This document shows, piece after piece, positions 17,797 to 25,974 of a DNA stretch of 64,000 bases. The stretch spans positions 1,736,001 to 1,800,000 of the forward strand of contig NZ_CP010554.1 in assembly GCF_000934545.1 (NCBI RefSeq). Direction: 5' to 3'. The notes below the pieces were generated by a model that saw only the letters and a list, made by a program, of their open reading frames with translations, ran no database searches and was not told where the DNA came from. The DNA comes from Rugosibacter aromaticivorans (lineage in GTDB: Bacteria; Pseudomonadota; Gammaproteobacteria; Burkholderiales; Rhodocyclaceae). The translations under genes and the position numbers were made by a program. The first letter of the stretch is position 1. Every line of letters begins with the position of its first letter.

Positions 17797-18441
17797 CTAT
17801 TTTGTCGAAAGAGTAGCGAGGTAGGCCGCTACGTTCTCCATGCTGTCGGGTGTGAGATCGTGGACGATCACCTTCATAATGGCTCCCTCAGGACGCTCGC
17901 CCGTCCTCTGGAACATGTTCAGCTGCTTGACGGTATAGTCGGCATGCTGGCCAGCGAGGCGTGGGAAAGTGCTGTTGCCAGCGGCTTCCATACCGTGGCA
18001 AGTCGAGCAGGCCGGGATGCTCTGGGCGGCTACACCGTGTTCAAAAATGTCTCGTCCATTCCCTTCCCGCTTCGCATCGTCAGGCTTGTCGGCGAGACTT
18101 TTCTGTCGAGAAAAATAGGTCGCTAATTCTTCGATCTGCTTATCTGTCAAGCTCCTGGAGAGACCCCACATGTACTCGAAGCCGGGTGGGTCGAAGCGGT
18201 TATGGCTCTTGAATTGCTTCAGTTGGGCGATCATATATTCTTTCTGCTGCCCGGCCAGCTTGGGAAAGTTTGGGTTGACGGAATTACCATCAATGCCATG
18301 ACAATTCGAGCAGACCTGCTGAGCCAAGGTCTTGCCGGAGACGCTGGGATCGGCCAGGTTGCGGGAACGTTCTGCTGTCGTCGAGCAACCCATACCGACT
18401 ATGGTAAGAATCAGGGTTAAAGCGATGGAAGCTGTTTTCAT
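17797..18441 (-). CDS. Diheme cytochrome c lipoprotein (c4-like)
   Basis: From ATG 18441, preceded by AGGAG, the protein is 214 residues. A lipoprotein signal ends at GMGC (Cys19). Two cytochrome c domains follow in tandem, with heme motifs CSNCH (44-48) and CSTCH (145-149). Each is followed by the FPKLAGQ / FPRLAGQ stretch and a distal methionine region typical of cytochrome c4. Such proteins shuttle electrons across the periplasm. It is 52 bases downstream of the cytochrome-porin gene, on the same strand, and is a natural partner for it. Confidence 0.9.
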   Translation of the reverse strand: MKTASIALTLILTIVGMGCSTTAERSRNLADPSVSGKTLAQQVCSNCHGIDGNSVNPNFPKLAGQQKEYMIAQLKQFKSHNRFDPPGFEYMWGLSRSLTDKQIEELATYFSRQKSLADKPDDAKREGNGRDIFEHGVAAQSIPACSTCHGMEAAGNSTFPRLAGQHADYTVKQLNMFQRTGERPEGAIMKVIVHDLTPDSMENVAAYLATLSTK

Positions 18442-18493
18442 TCCTGATCTCCTGATGTGTTCATGCAGAAGGTATCGGCCACGTCGTTCGCGT

Positions 18494-19801
18494 TCAATAC
18501 GCACCCCAGACATAGAAGAACAGCGTGTTGTCATCCTTCGCGCTCCTGCCTGCACCGTCAGTATTGCTGGATAGCCCGTTGACCTTGTCGAATAGCGTGT
18601 ATTGCAGGCCCACACGCACATATTGCAGCGGCATCCAGAATATCTCTGGCGTCCAGCCGCGCGTATCAGTATTCGGATTATTGTTGGTGCTGCCATGAAC
18701 ATCGAAATAGGACAGGGTGGCACCATATTTCGCCTGATAGACGTAAGACATCTTGGCCCGCAAGGCATCCATCGTGTCTGATGGGTTCACTGCGGCAAAA
18801 TTTGCGACGAGGTTCTGTTTCTCGTGGATGTAGCTGGCTTGTGCGGTGACCGTGTGTGGATCGAGCAGATACTGATATTGCGCATCGAAGCTGAGATCGC
18901 GATAGCGGTCGGTCGGGCCGGTCGGATCGGTCGAATCCGGATAGATCTTCACGTTCATGCCCGACACACCCAGCATGCCATTATGTGGTCCCCATGCATG
19001 CGTCAGCGCCAGCCGCCAGTAGGGATTCGTTCCCTTGAGATAGGTCTGTGGCCCATGGTCTCTGTTAACGCCTTGGGTCATGAAGGAAAAGATGCCATCA
19101 CCCGTCTTGTAGCCGGTGAGCTCCGCATACACCGTCTGATTCCAGTAGACATACGCACCGAGTCCTGCCACTTGCTGGCCAAGGCCATCAGCCAGTTTGG
19201 GCAGGGCACCTCCACCGGCTCCGGTGCTGCCGGGTGCCGTCGCAGGCCCCCAGGCAGGAGCACTCATCCAGACATCCTGCACCGTCGGGTTATTGTTCAG
19301 GCTCAGTCCGAAGATCATATCCTGTTTGTCGTCGATGTAGCGGTCGGCATAACGAAAATCCATGTTGTCCGCGCCGGAATGCCCCGTCCAACGTGAAGTG
19401 GCAGGGTTAAGCGTGTCGTAGTTGTTGTAAGTGATTTGCGCAAAGCCACCGATGTTGTCAGTCACTTTCCCCGCAATGAACACGCTGGCGGTATTGAAAG
19501 TGAGATTGCCATCCTGCGTGTGCCCCTGAGTAGAATCATTGACTTTTACCTTGTTGGCCGTTAGCACGCCCATCATTGACAGCGGTAGCGTGCGCTCTCC
19601 TATCGTGTAGCCAGTCAGCTTGAAAATCCGGCCATACGGAGTGAGATCGGGAAACTGGCCACCGGCATGACAGGCAACGCAGTTTTGTCCGGTCTGTCGC
19701 GCAAATGCAGGCACGGCGGAAGCCGTCCCCGGCAAAAGCGAGGCAGATGCAATCACCAGTGTGCAGGCCCAGCCAGTCCAATAAGTGGAATATCTGCTCA
19801 T
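18494..19801 (-). CDS. Fused monoheme cytochrome-porin, Cyc2-like
   Basis: 435 residues. A signal peptide (LVIASASLLPGTASA) is followed at once by AVPAFARQTGQNCVACH, one CXXCH heme site (C41, C44, H45), and then FPDLTPYGRIFKLTGYTIG. The rest, about 370 residues, has alternating polar and aromatic strands (SRWTGHSGADNMDFRYADRY, WRLALTHAWG, ending LFFYVWGAY) and reads as an outer-membrane beta-barrel. The heme segment fits the AxPxFARQTGxxCxxCH pattern that I recall for Cyc2, the outer-membrane Fe(II) oxidase of iron-oxidising bacteria. Related fusions exist in organisms not known to oxidise iron, so function is inferred. ATG 19801 gives a clean signal peptide. Confidence 0.8.
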   Translation of the reverse strand: MSRYSTYWTGWACTLVIASASLLPGTASAVPAFARQTGQNCVACHAGGQFPDLTPYGRIFKLTGYTIGERTLPLSMMGVLTANKVKVNDSTQGHTQDGNLTFNTASVFIAGKVTDNIGGFAQITYNNYDTLNPATSRWTGHSGADNMDFRYADRYIDDKQDMIFGLSLNNNPTVQDVWMSAPAWGPATAPGSTGAGGGALPKLADGLGQQVAGLGAYVYWNQTVYAELTGYKTGDGIFSFMTQGVNRDHGPQTYLKGTNPYWRLALTHAWGPHNGMLGVSGMNVKIYPDSTDPTGPTDRYRDLSFDAQYQYLLDPHTVTAQASYIHEKQNLVANFAAVNPSDTMDALRAKMSYVYQAKYGATLSYFDVHGSTNNNPNTDTRGWTPEIFWMPLQYVRVGLQYTLFDKVNGLSSNTDGAGRSAKDDNTLFFYVWGAY

Positions 19802-19862
19802 TTGAAACGCATTCGGGCCATAGCTTAATAGTCCGGAGGTATCAAATAGTCGCCCCATCCAT

Positions 19863-20303
19863 CTACAATGGCAACGGCATAGCGCGGCGATCAAGCAGCG
19901 CCAACCAACCGCGAATCACGCGATAGAGCACCCACACGCCCGTGCCGATGATGGCCAGTAGGGCTGTCGGAATCCCAATCAAAGTGATAAACAGCAACCC
20001 GGCAATCATCAGCCACAGTGCAGCAAACCAAAAGCTGCGCCACTGCCACCGCCAGTGTGTCGCAAGCCAAGTGCCACGCACCTGGTCTTTGGTCGCAACA
20101 TTGATGATGATCGCAATAATCGATGGCCAGCCGAACACAAAAGCACCCACCACCGTGGCCGAGGTCAAAATGCCTGACAATGCCGACAGCGCATGCAGAC
20201 CATACATCACATGCGCCCAGGCGCGTGGGCCTGCCAGCATGTCGTTCGAATTGTTCGAATTGTCCGAATTGTCCGCGGTAATTGCTTCCATTTCGTTACT
20301 CAT
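19863..20303 (-). CDS. Small multi-helix membrane protein
   Basis: 146 residues from ATG 20303, which overlaps the ubiD stop (ATGA), so the two are probably translated together. Three or four hydrophobic segments are visible ([59 protein letters not shown]). This layout resembles DUF4870-like small membrane proteins, but I would not name it. The acidic, Asn-rich N-terminus ([13 protein letters not shown]) comes from a 9-base tandem repeat. Function unknown; the coupling to ubiD does not prove a quinone role. Confidence 0.75.
   Translation of the reverse strand: MSNEMEAITADNSDNSNNSNDMLAGPRAWAHVMYGLHALSALSGILTSATVVGAFVFGWPSIIAIIINVATKDQVRGTWLATHWRWQWRSFWFAALWLMIAGLLFITLIGIPTALLAIIGTGVWVLYRVIRGWLALLDRRAMPLPL
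20245..20275 (-). repeat. 9-base tandem repeat inside a coding region
   Basis: Three tandem units (TTCGAATTG twice, TCCGAATTG once) and a partial fourth encode the Asn/Asp/Ser-rich stretch near the N-terminus of the small membrane protein. Units of 9 bases keep the reading frame, so copy number can vary without breaking the gene. Confidence 0.7.
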
Positions 20304-21799
20304 AGTCCGAGCTCTCCCCAAAGTAAATCGACCCGCTGCTTGACTGCTGCATCCATAACGATGGGCCGTCCCCATTCGCGCACCGTCTCTCCCGGCCATT
20401 TGTTGGTAGCGTCAATCCCCATCTTGCTGCCCAGCCCGGCGACCGGTGAGGCAAAATCAAGATAGTCAATGGGCGTATTCTCAGCGATCAGCGTATCACG
20501 TGCGGCATCCACGCGCGTGGTCACCGCCCAGATGACTTCTTTCCAATCTCGCACATTCACATCATCATCGGTCACGATAATGAATTTGGTGTACATGAAC
20601 TGACGCAAAAAACTCCAGATGCCGAACATCACCCGTTTGGCATGCCCCGGATATTGCTTCTTGATCGACACCACCGCCAGCCGATATGAGCAGCCCTCTG
20701 GCGGCAGATAGAAGTCCGCTATCTCCGGATACTGCTTTTGCAGCAGCGGCACGAACACTTCGTTGAGCGCCACGCCCAGCATGGCCGGTTCATCCGGCGG
20801 CTTGCCGGTGTAGGTTGAATGGTAAATCGGATCCCGCCGTAGGGTGATGCGCTCAATGGTGAACACCGGGAACTCGGCCTGTTCGTTGTAATAACCGGTG
20901 TGGTCGCCAAATGGACCTTCTGCCGCTGTCTCGCCCGGATGAATCACGCCTTCCAACACAATCTCGGCACGCGCAGGCACTTGCAAATCTGAACCGATAC
21001 ATTTCACCAGTTCCGTTTTACTACCCCGCAACAAGCCCGCGAATTGATATTCAGACAAGGTATCCGGCACCGGCGTCACCGCACCCAGAATCGTTGCCGG
21101 ATCACAGCCCAGCACCACGGCTACCGGAAATGGCTCGCCTGGGCGCGCCGCGCAATGATCCTGATAATCCAGCGCACCCCCGCGATGCGCCAGCCAGCGC
21201 ATGATTACCTTGTCCGGCGCAATCACTTGTTGCCGATAAATGCCCAGATTCTGTCGCGTTTTCGAATGCGGCAAACCCTGGGGCCCTCGCGTGACGGTCA
21301 ATCCCCAGGTGATCAAAGGCGCAGCATCTTCCGGCCAGCAGGTTTGTATCGGCAAACGGGACAGGTCAACGTCCCGCCCTTCCCGGACAATCTCCTGGCA
21401 AGGCGCAGAAGTAACCACCTTCGGCCGCATGTTGAATACTTGTTTTAACAGCGGCAGTTTGTCCCAGGCATCCTTGAGCCCGTGCGGCGGCTCAGGCTCT
21501 TTTAGCATCGCCAATAACTGGCCTACTTCGCGCAGGGATTTTTTCCAGTCGCCCTCTTCGTCCATGCCCGCTTTACTCATACCCAAGGCAACACGGCGCG
21601 GCGTACCAAAAAGATTCGCCAGCACGGGTGTCGTATACCCTGTGGGGTTTTCAAACAGCAACGCAGGTCCCCCCGCGCGCAACACGCGGTCGGCAATCTC
21701 GGTCATTTCCAGATACGGATCCACCGCAACAGCGATGCGTTTGAGTTCGCCCTTGGCTTCGAGCTGCTGCAAAAAGTCGCGCAAATCGTGATACTTCAT
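20300..21799 (-). CDS. ubiD: UbiD, 4-hydroxy-3-polyprenylbenzoate decarboxylase
   Basis: 499 residues, full length for UbiD. It opens [22 protein letters not shown] and contains [12 protein letters not shown], the prenyl-FMN site region with conserved acidic residues, and [24 protein letters not shown]. It decarboxylates the polyprenylated hydroxybenzoate made by UbiA in ubiquinone synthesis and needs prenylated FMN from UbiX, which is not in the window. ubiA (30670) and ubiG (50786) are elsewhere in the window. ATG 21799 is the first good start. Confidence 0.96.
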   Translation of the reverse strand: MKYHDLRDFLQQLEAKGELKRIAVAVDPYLEMTEIADRVLRAGGPALLFENPTGYTTPVLANLFGTPRRVALGMSKAGMDEEGDWKKSLREVGQLLAMLKEPEPPHGLKDAWDKLPLLKQVFNMRPKVVTSAPCQEIVREGRDVDLSRLPIQTCWPEDAAPLITWGLTVTRGPQGLPHSKTRQNLGIYRQQVIAPDKVIMRWLAHRGGALDYQDHCAARPGEPFPVAVVLGCDPATILGAVTPVPDTLSEYQFAGLLRGSKTELVKCIGSDLQVPARAEIVLEGVIHPGETAAEGPFGDHTGYYNEQAEFPVFTIERITLRRDPIYHSTYTGKPPDEPAMLGVALNEVFVPLLQKQYPEIADFYLPPEGCSYRLAVVSIKKQYPGHAKRVMFGIWSFLRQFMYTKFIIVTDDDVNVRDWKEVIWAVTTRVDAARDTLIAENTPIDYLDFASPVAGLGSKMGIDATNKWPGETVREWGRPIVMDAAVKQRVDLLWGELGL

Positions 21800-21950
21800 C
21801 CGGTGTGCCCTTAATACTCATGCAATATGCCATTGTAGCTGGCAGAAATGATCTCTTCGCAGATCAAAACCGAGGCACAATACGCACCCATCATCCTGCA
21901 ATTTCCACACACCATGATTTTTCTGTCATCTCTCGCCCATCAGGCACGCC

Positions 21951-23129
21951 ATGTGGCTTGAACAAGCGCTCAATGAGGCACTGACCACGCTCGACGCTAC
22001 GCAGCGGCGACGGCGCCTGCGGCAGATTGCCATTCCCGGCTCACATCTGGTGATGGCCGATGGCCGTCAACTGATTGACGCGTCATCCAACGACTACCTT
22101 GGTCTCTCGCAACATCCCGCGCTGAAGTCGCGTGCCATTGAATGGGTGCAACGCTTTGGTGCCGGCGCACGGGCTTCACGGCTGGTTACCGGCACACTGG
22201 AGGCAATGCTTAAGCTTGAGGCACAGTTGGCCACATTCAAAGGTACCGAGGCGGCGCTGATTTTCAATTCCGGTTTCCAGGCCAATGCCACCGTTTTACC
22301 CGCTTTATTCAAACTGGCTGGCGGACGTGAAGCCCTGGTATTTACCGATGCGCTGAATCATTCCAGCCTGCATGCTGGATGCCGGGCGGCGTGGGTTACG
22401 CAAATCCAGTTTCGCCACAACGATCTAAGCCATCTCGATGAATTGCTCACCCAGCACGCCCAAGGCCGCCCAGCCTTCATCGTCACCGAATCCGTCTTCA
22501 GCATGGATGGCGACCGCGCAGATGTCGCGGTGCTGGGCACACTCGCCGCGCGTCACGGGGCGGTGCTGTATCTCGATGAAGCACATGCCAGCGGTGTCCT
22601 CGGGCCACAGGGGCGCGGGTTGGGTTATGGACTTCACGCAACAAACCCCGACGCAGTCATCATGGGCACACTGGGCAAGGCCTTTGGCGTGGCTGGGGCT
22701 TACATCGCTGGCTCGCAGGCGCTGATCGACTATCTGGTCAATCGCTGCGCGGGTATCATCTATTCAACCGCTCCGCCACCGGCAGCCTGTGGTGCCGTGC
22801 AAGCGGCGCTTGAATTAATTCCGCATCTGGATGCCGAACGCGCCTTGCTGGCCCAGCGCAGCAATGCCTTGCGCGAGCGCCTTGCTGCGCTGGGCATAGA
22901 CACGCTGACATCCACCACCCAAATTATTCCTGCGGTGCTGGGCAGTGAAGCCGCTGCACTGACGGCACAAAAAAAACTTGAAGACCGCGGTGTACTGGCT
23001 ATCGCCATTCGCCCGCCGACAGTGCCAACGGGCAGTAGTCGATTGCGTTTCGCACTTTCCACCGCGCTCACCGACGTCGATTTCGAGTACCTGCTGGATA
23101 CGCTGGACGCCTTAAAATCATTTGCATAA
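21951..23129 (+). CDS. bioF: 8-amino-7-oxononanoate synthase (biotin synthesis)
   Basis: 392 residues of the alpha-oxoamine synthase family. Key segments are DASSNDYLGLSQHP, GTGA-like GAGASRLVTGT region at 140-205 nt into the gene, the PLP contacts YLDEAHASGVLG and the lysine in MGTLGKAFGVAGAYIAGS. The enzyme condenses pimeloyl-ACP with L-alanine. BioF, CoA-ligases such as Kbl and ALA synthase share the fold; the length and Gly-rich end favour BioF. No other bio gene is adjacent. It diverges from ubiD with a 151-base gap that contains no motif I can defend. Confidence 0.9.
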   Translation: MWLEQALNEALTTLDATQRRRRLRQIAIPGSHLVMADGRQLIDASSNDYLGLSQHPALKSRAIEWVQRFGAGARASRLVTGTLEAMLKLEAQLATFKGTEAALIFNSGFQANATVLPALFKLAGGREALVFTDALNHSSLHAGCRAAWVTQIQFRHNDLSHLDELLTQHAQGRPAFIVTESVFSMDGDRADVAVLGTLAARHGAVLYLDEAHASGVLGPQGRGLGYGLHATNPDAVIMGTLGKAFGVAGAYIAGSQALIDYLVNRCAGIIYSTAPPPAACGAVQAALELIPHLDAERALLAQRSNALRERLAALGIDTLTSTTQIIPAVLGSEAAALTAQKKLEDRGVLAIAIRPPTVPTGSSRLRFALSTALTDVDFEYLLDTLDALKSFA

Positions 23130-23150
23130 CGAGCCTGATGCAGGGCTGTA

Positions 23151-23262
23151 GCCATAACGCCAGCGCATAGCGTAGATTTGCCGATAACAAAATCCAACTC
23201 ATCGACCTGGGCTACTTTGGAAAGTCGGCGCTGGTAACACGGCGAGATAATCGCGTTATGGC
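23151..23262. repeat. 112-base segment bounded by 10-base inverted repeats
   Basis: GCCATAACGC (23151-23160) and GCGTTATGGC (23253-23262) are perfect inverted copies enclosing about 90 bases between bioF and the efflux operon. The segment includes copy 4 of the dispersed repeat. It could be a transcript hairpin or a small non-autonomous element; no target duplication is evident. Its right end overlaps the 3' end of the outer-membrane factor gene. Confidence 0.4.
23219..23246 (-). repeat. Dispersed repeat, copy 4 (between genes)
   Basis: Minus-strand copy with the exact core CCAGCGCCGACTTT (23221-23234), preceded by CGCCGTGTTA. Unlike the others it continues with CC rather than TA. Confidence 0.75.
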
Positions 23263-24767
23263 GCGGACGACGGTGCTGATGCGCGGCACGCGCTCTCAGC
23301 ACATGCGCTGGTAGCACTGGCAAGAGGCTCACTCGTCGCCGCAGACCAGCCACCACCAAGTGCGCGAATCAACTGCACGCTGGCGCGCAACTGGCGGGTA
23401 TTGATATCCAGGGCGCTGCGCTGCGCTTGCAATGCGGCAGTTTGCGCGCTCACCACTTCAAGATAACTGCTGCCACCATCGCGATAACGGCTGGTGGCGA
23501 AATCCAACGAGCGCTGCGCTGAAGCAGCCGCGGCCTGTTCTGCTTCCAGTGCGGTGTGGTAATGCTTGAGCAAGGCAAGATTGTCTTCTACTTGCTGGAA
23601 GGCGCCCAGCGCAACGCTGCGGTAGCGCGCACCCAATTCGTCGAGCGCGGCTTCGGTGCGCGATACCTCGGCCTGACGCCGACCCGCATCGAACAGGCTT
23701 AGCACCAGAGATGGTCCGATGGACCAAAAACGGTTGGGCGCCTTGATGAAGTCTCCAGAATCGCTGGACTGGTAGCCAAATACCGCGCCCAGCATGATCG
23801 ATGGGAAATAGGCCGCACGTGCCACGCCGATCTGGGCATTGGCGGCTTCGATGCGGCGCTGTGCGGCGGCAATGTCGGGGCGACGTTGCAGCAGGGTGGA
23901 TGGCATTCCAGCGGGAACATTTGGCAATTTGATTTCGGCACGTTGTGGTTCGATGGCGAACGTGGAAGCCGGTTCGCCAACCAGCGCGGCGATGGCATGT
24001 TCGATCTGCGCACGCGCTGCCAGTGTTTGGCTGGCCTGCGAGCGTGCCGCATCGTACTGGGTCTGCGCACGCGCGACATCAAGCCCCGAGGCAAGGCCGC
24101 CATCGTGCCGCGCGCGGGCCATCTCCAGCGCTTTGGCATAGGCGGTCACTGTGTCGTTGAGCAGGCTATTTTCCTGATCCAACCCGCGCAACGTGAAGTA
24201 GTAATCGGCGAGCTGCGCCTGCAAGCTTAGTCGCGCCGATTCAAGGTCGGCCTGCGCCGCCTTCTCGCTAGCCGTGGCAGATGCGATCTGATTACGGACG
24301 CGGCCCCATAAATCCAGCTCGTAATTCACCTCGACACCCAGAGAGTAGTCGTTGTAGAGATCAGGTGAGTTAGGCCCCAGCACACGCAAAGGCTTTTTTT
24401 CCGATTGGCGATTGCGCCGCGCATCGGCTACACCATCGACAGTCGGGAAAAGTGCCGAACGAATTTGTGCGTTATAGGCTACCGCTTGCTGATAGCGGGC
24501 CAGAGCGGCGGCAAGATCAGCGCTGTTGGCGATCAGGCGTTTTTGCAAGGCATCCAGCTCGGCATCGCCATACAGCGCCCACCAGGCATCGCGCGGCAAG
24601 CTGTCGGCAGGTTGCGCCGGCACCCACAGTTTTTCTTCCTTGAATTCCCCGACGGCCGGCGAAATCTCCGGCACCGAGAGGGGCGGTGCAAAAGAACAGC
24701 CGCCGAGGAACAGGGATAGCAGCAGGGGAAAAACTCGCAACTGCATGCTGGATTTATTTTTTGTCAT
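23256..24767 (-). CDS. Outer-membrane efflux factor, NodT/OprM family lipoprotein
   Basis: 503 residues. A lipoprotein signal ends in LFLGGC and two TolC-type repeats follow (SADLAAALARYQQAVAYNAQ, then GVARAAYFPSIMLGAVFGYQ), with LLQRRPDIAAAQRRIEAANA, a hallmark of NodT-type factors. It forms the outer-membrane channel of the RND pump encoded upstream. Its ATG at 24767 overlaps the adaptor gene stop by 14 bases. The last 30 or so residues (Ala/Ser/Cys-rich) run past the usual end, perhaps because the original stop was lost. Confidence 0.93.
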   Translation of the reverse strand: MTKNKSSMQLRVFPLLLSLFLGGCSFAPPLSVPEISPAVGEFKEEKLWVPAQPADSLPRDAWWALYGDAELDALQKRLIANSADLAAALARYQQAVAYNAQIRSALFPTVDGVADARRNRQSEKKPLRVLGPNSPDLYNDYSLGVEVNYELDLWGRVRNQIASATASEKAAQADLESARLSLQAQLADYYFTLRGLDQENSLLNDTVTAYAKALEMARARHDGGLASGLDVARAQTQYDAARSQASQTLAARAQIEHAIAALVGEPASTFAIEPQRAEIKLPNVPAGMPSTLLQRRPDIAAAQRRIEAANAQIGVARAAYFPSIMLGAVFGYQSSDSGDFIKAPNRFWSIGPSLVLSLFDAGRRQAEVSRTEAALDELGARYRSVALGAFQQVEDNLALLKHYHTALEAEQAAAASAQRSLDFATSRYRDGGSSYLEVVSAQTAALQAQRSALDINTRQLRASVQLIRALGGGWSAATSEPLASATSACAESACRASAPSSAP

Positions 24768-25974
24768 GCGACGCTGTCTCCGGCGCGGCTTTGGCCTTTG
24801 ACCTCACGGTCTCTGACAACGCGACATGCACTGGCTCGCCATCCACAATGCCGTCGGGTGGACTTTCGATCACTCGGTCTTGCGCAACCAGACCCGAGCC
24901 GATTTCGATCAGCTTACCCATGTCGCGCGCAATGGTGACTGGCTTCAACACGATCTTGTCGGCCTTATCCACCGTGGCCACGCGCAAGCCGGTCTTGTCA
25001 AAAATCAGCGCACTGGCCGGAATGCTCAACGCAGGTTTGGCATTGGGTAAATCGAAGCTGATGACCGCGTAGCCACCGGACAACAATTCCGCCGCAGTGT
25101 TATCCACCACCAGTTGCACCAGCATGGATCCTGATGCGGCATTGATTGCCTGCGCAGAAGATTCAACCGTCGCCGGATAGAGCTTGCCGGGATATTCCGG
25201 CACGCTAACCTTGGCCTTGCCACCCGGCTTGATGCCTGGCGCATAGTTTTGCGGGACATTCACATAAACACGCAATTTGCGCGTATCGGACACGACAAAC
25301 AGTTCCGGACCAACGCCGCTGCCCGCATTGATCAGCGCGCCGACATCGGTCGAACGCGCCGTCACCCTGCCGTCAAACGGCGCGACGATGCGGGTAAAGC
25401 CTTTCATGGCCTGAAATCGATCGACATTGGCTTGTGCTGCCTTGACCATGGCCTGTTTGTTCGCCAGATCGCCGGTTTTCTCGTCCACCTCCTGACGCGA
25501 CACCGCATCCGAACCCAGCATGGCTTGCCAGCGTTTCGCTGTCGTCGCCGCCAGGGCAGCAGCGGATTCGGCGCTGACCAGATCGGCTTTTGCCTGGAGC
25601 AACTGCTGATCTAGATCCGGTGTTTCAATTTCAGCCAGCAATTGGCCGGCCTTCACCAATGTGCCGATATCGGCCTTCCAACTTTTCAGATAGCCGCTGA
25701 CACGCGCATAGAGGGGCGCACGCGCATAGGCTTCAAGACGCCCCGGCAGATCGAGCGTGATCACGTTCTTGCCCGTTGCGGGAAGATTGACAACCACCGT
25801 GGGCACGGCCTGGGCATCAGTCCATTCACGCAAGCGCCGGTTGTCGAGAAGACGAACGACAATACCGATGATTACTGCGGCAAGCGCGATAAGGATTAAT
25901 ACGATGCCCGCCAGACGCAGGCGGCGGCGGTCCAGAAACGGATTCAAAGATAAAACGGGGACATCAGATGGCAT
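24754..25974 (-). CDS. RND efflux periplasmic adaptor (membrane fusion protein)
   Basis: 406 residues from ATG 25974. An N-terminal membrane helix (LAGIVLILIALAAVIIGIVV) is followed by a lipoyl half-motif (GRLEAYARAPLYARVSGYLKS, then VKAGQLLAEIETPDLDQQL), an alpha-helical hairpin, the second lipoyl half (FTRIVAPFDGRVTARSTDVG) and a beta-barrel domain. It links the inner-membrane pump to the outer-membrane channel. It overlaps the RND gene stop by 11 bases, which places the three genes in one operon. The tail is Lys/Ala-rich. Confidence 0.93.
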   Translation of the reverse strand: MPSDVPVLSLNPFLDRRRLRLAGIVLILIALAAVIIGIVVRLLDNRRLREWTDAQAVPTVVVNLPATGKNVITLDLPGRLEAYARAPLYARVSGYLKSWKADIGTLVKAGQLLAEIETPDLDQQLLQAKADLVSAESAAALAATTAKRWQAMLGSDAVSRQEVDEKTGDLANKQAMVKAAQANVDRFQAMKGFTRIVAPFDGRVTARSTDVGALINAGSGVGPELFVVSDTRKLRVYVNVPQNYAPGIKPGGKAKVSVPEYPGKLYPATVESSAQAINAASGSMLVQLVVDNTAAELLSGGYAVISFDLPNAKPALSIPASALIFDKTGLRVATVDKADKIVLKPVTIARDMGKLIEIGSGLVAQDRVIESPPDGIVDGEPVHVALSETVRSKAKAAPETASHDKK

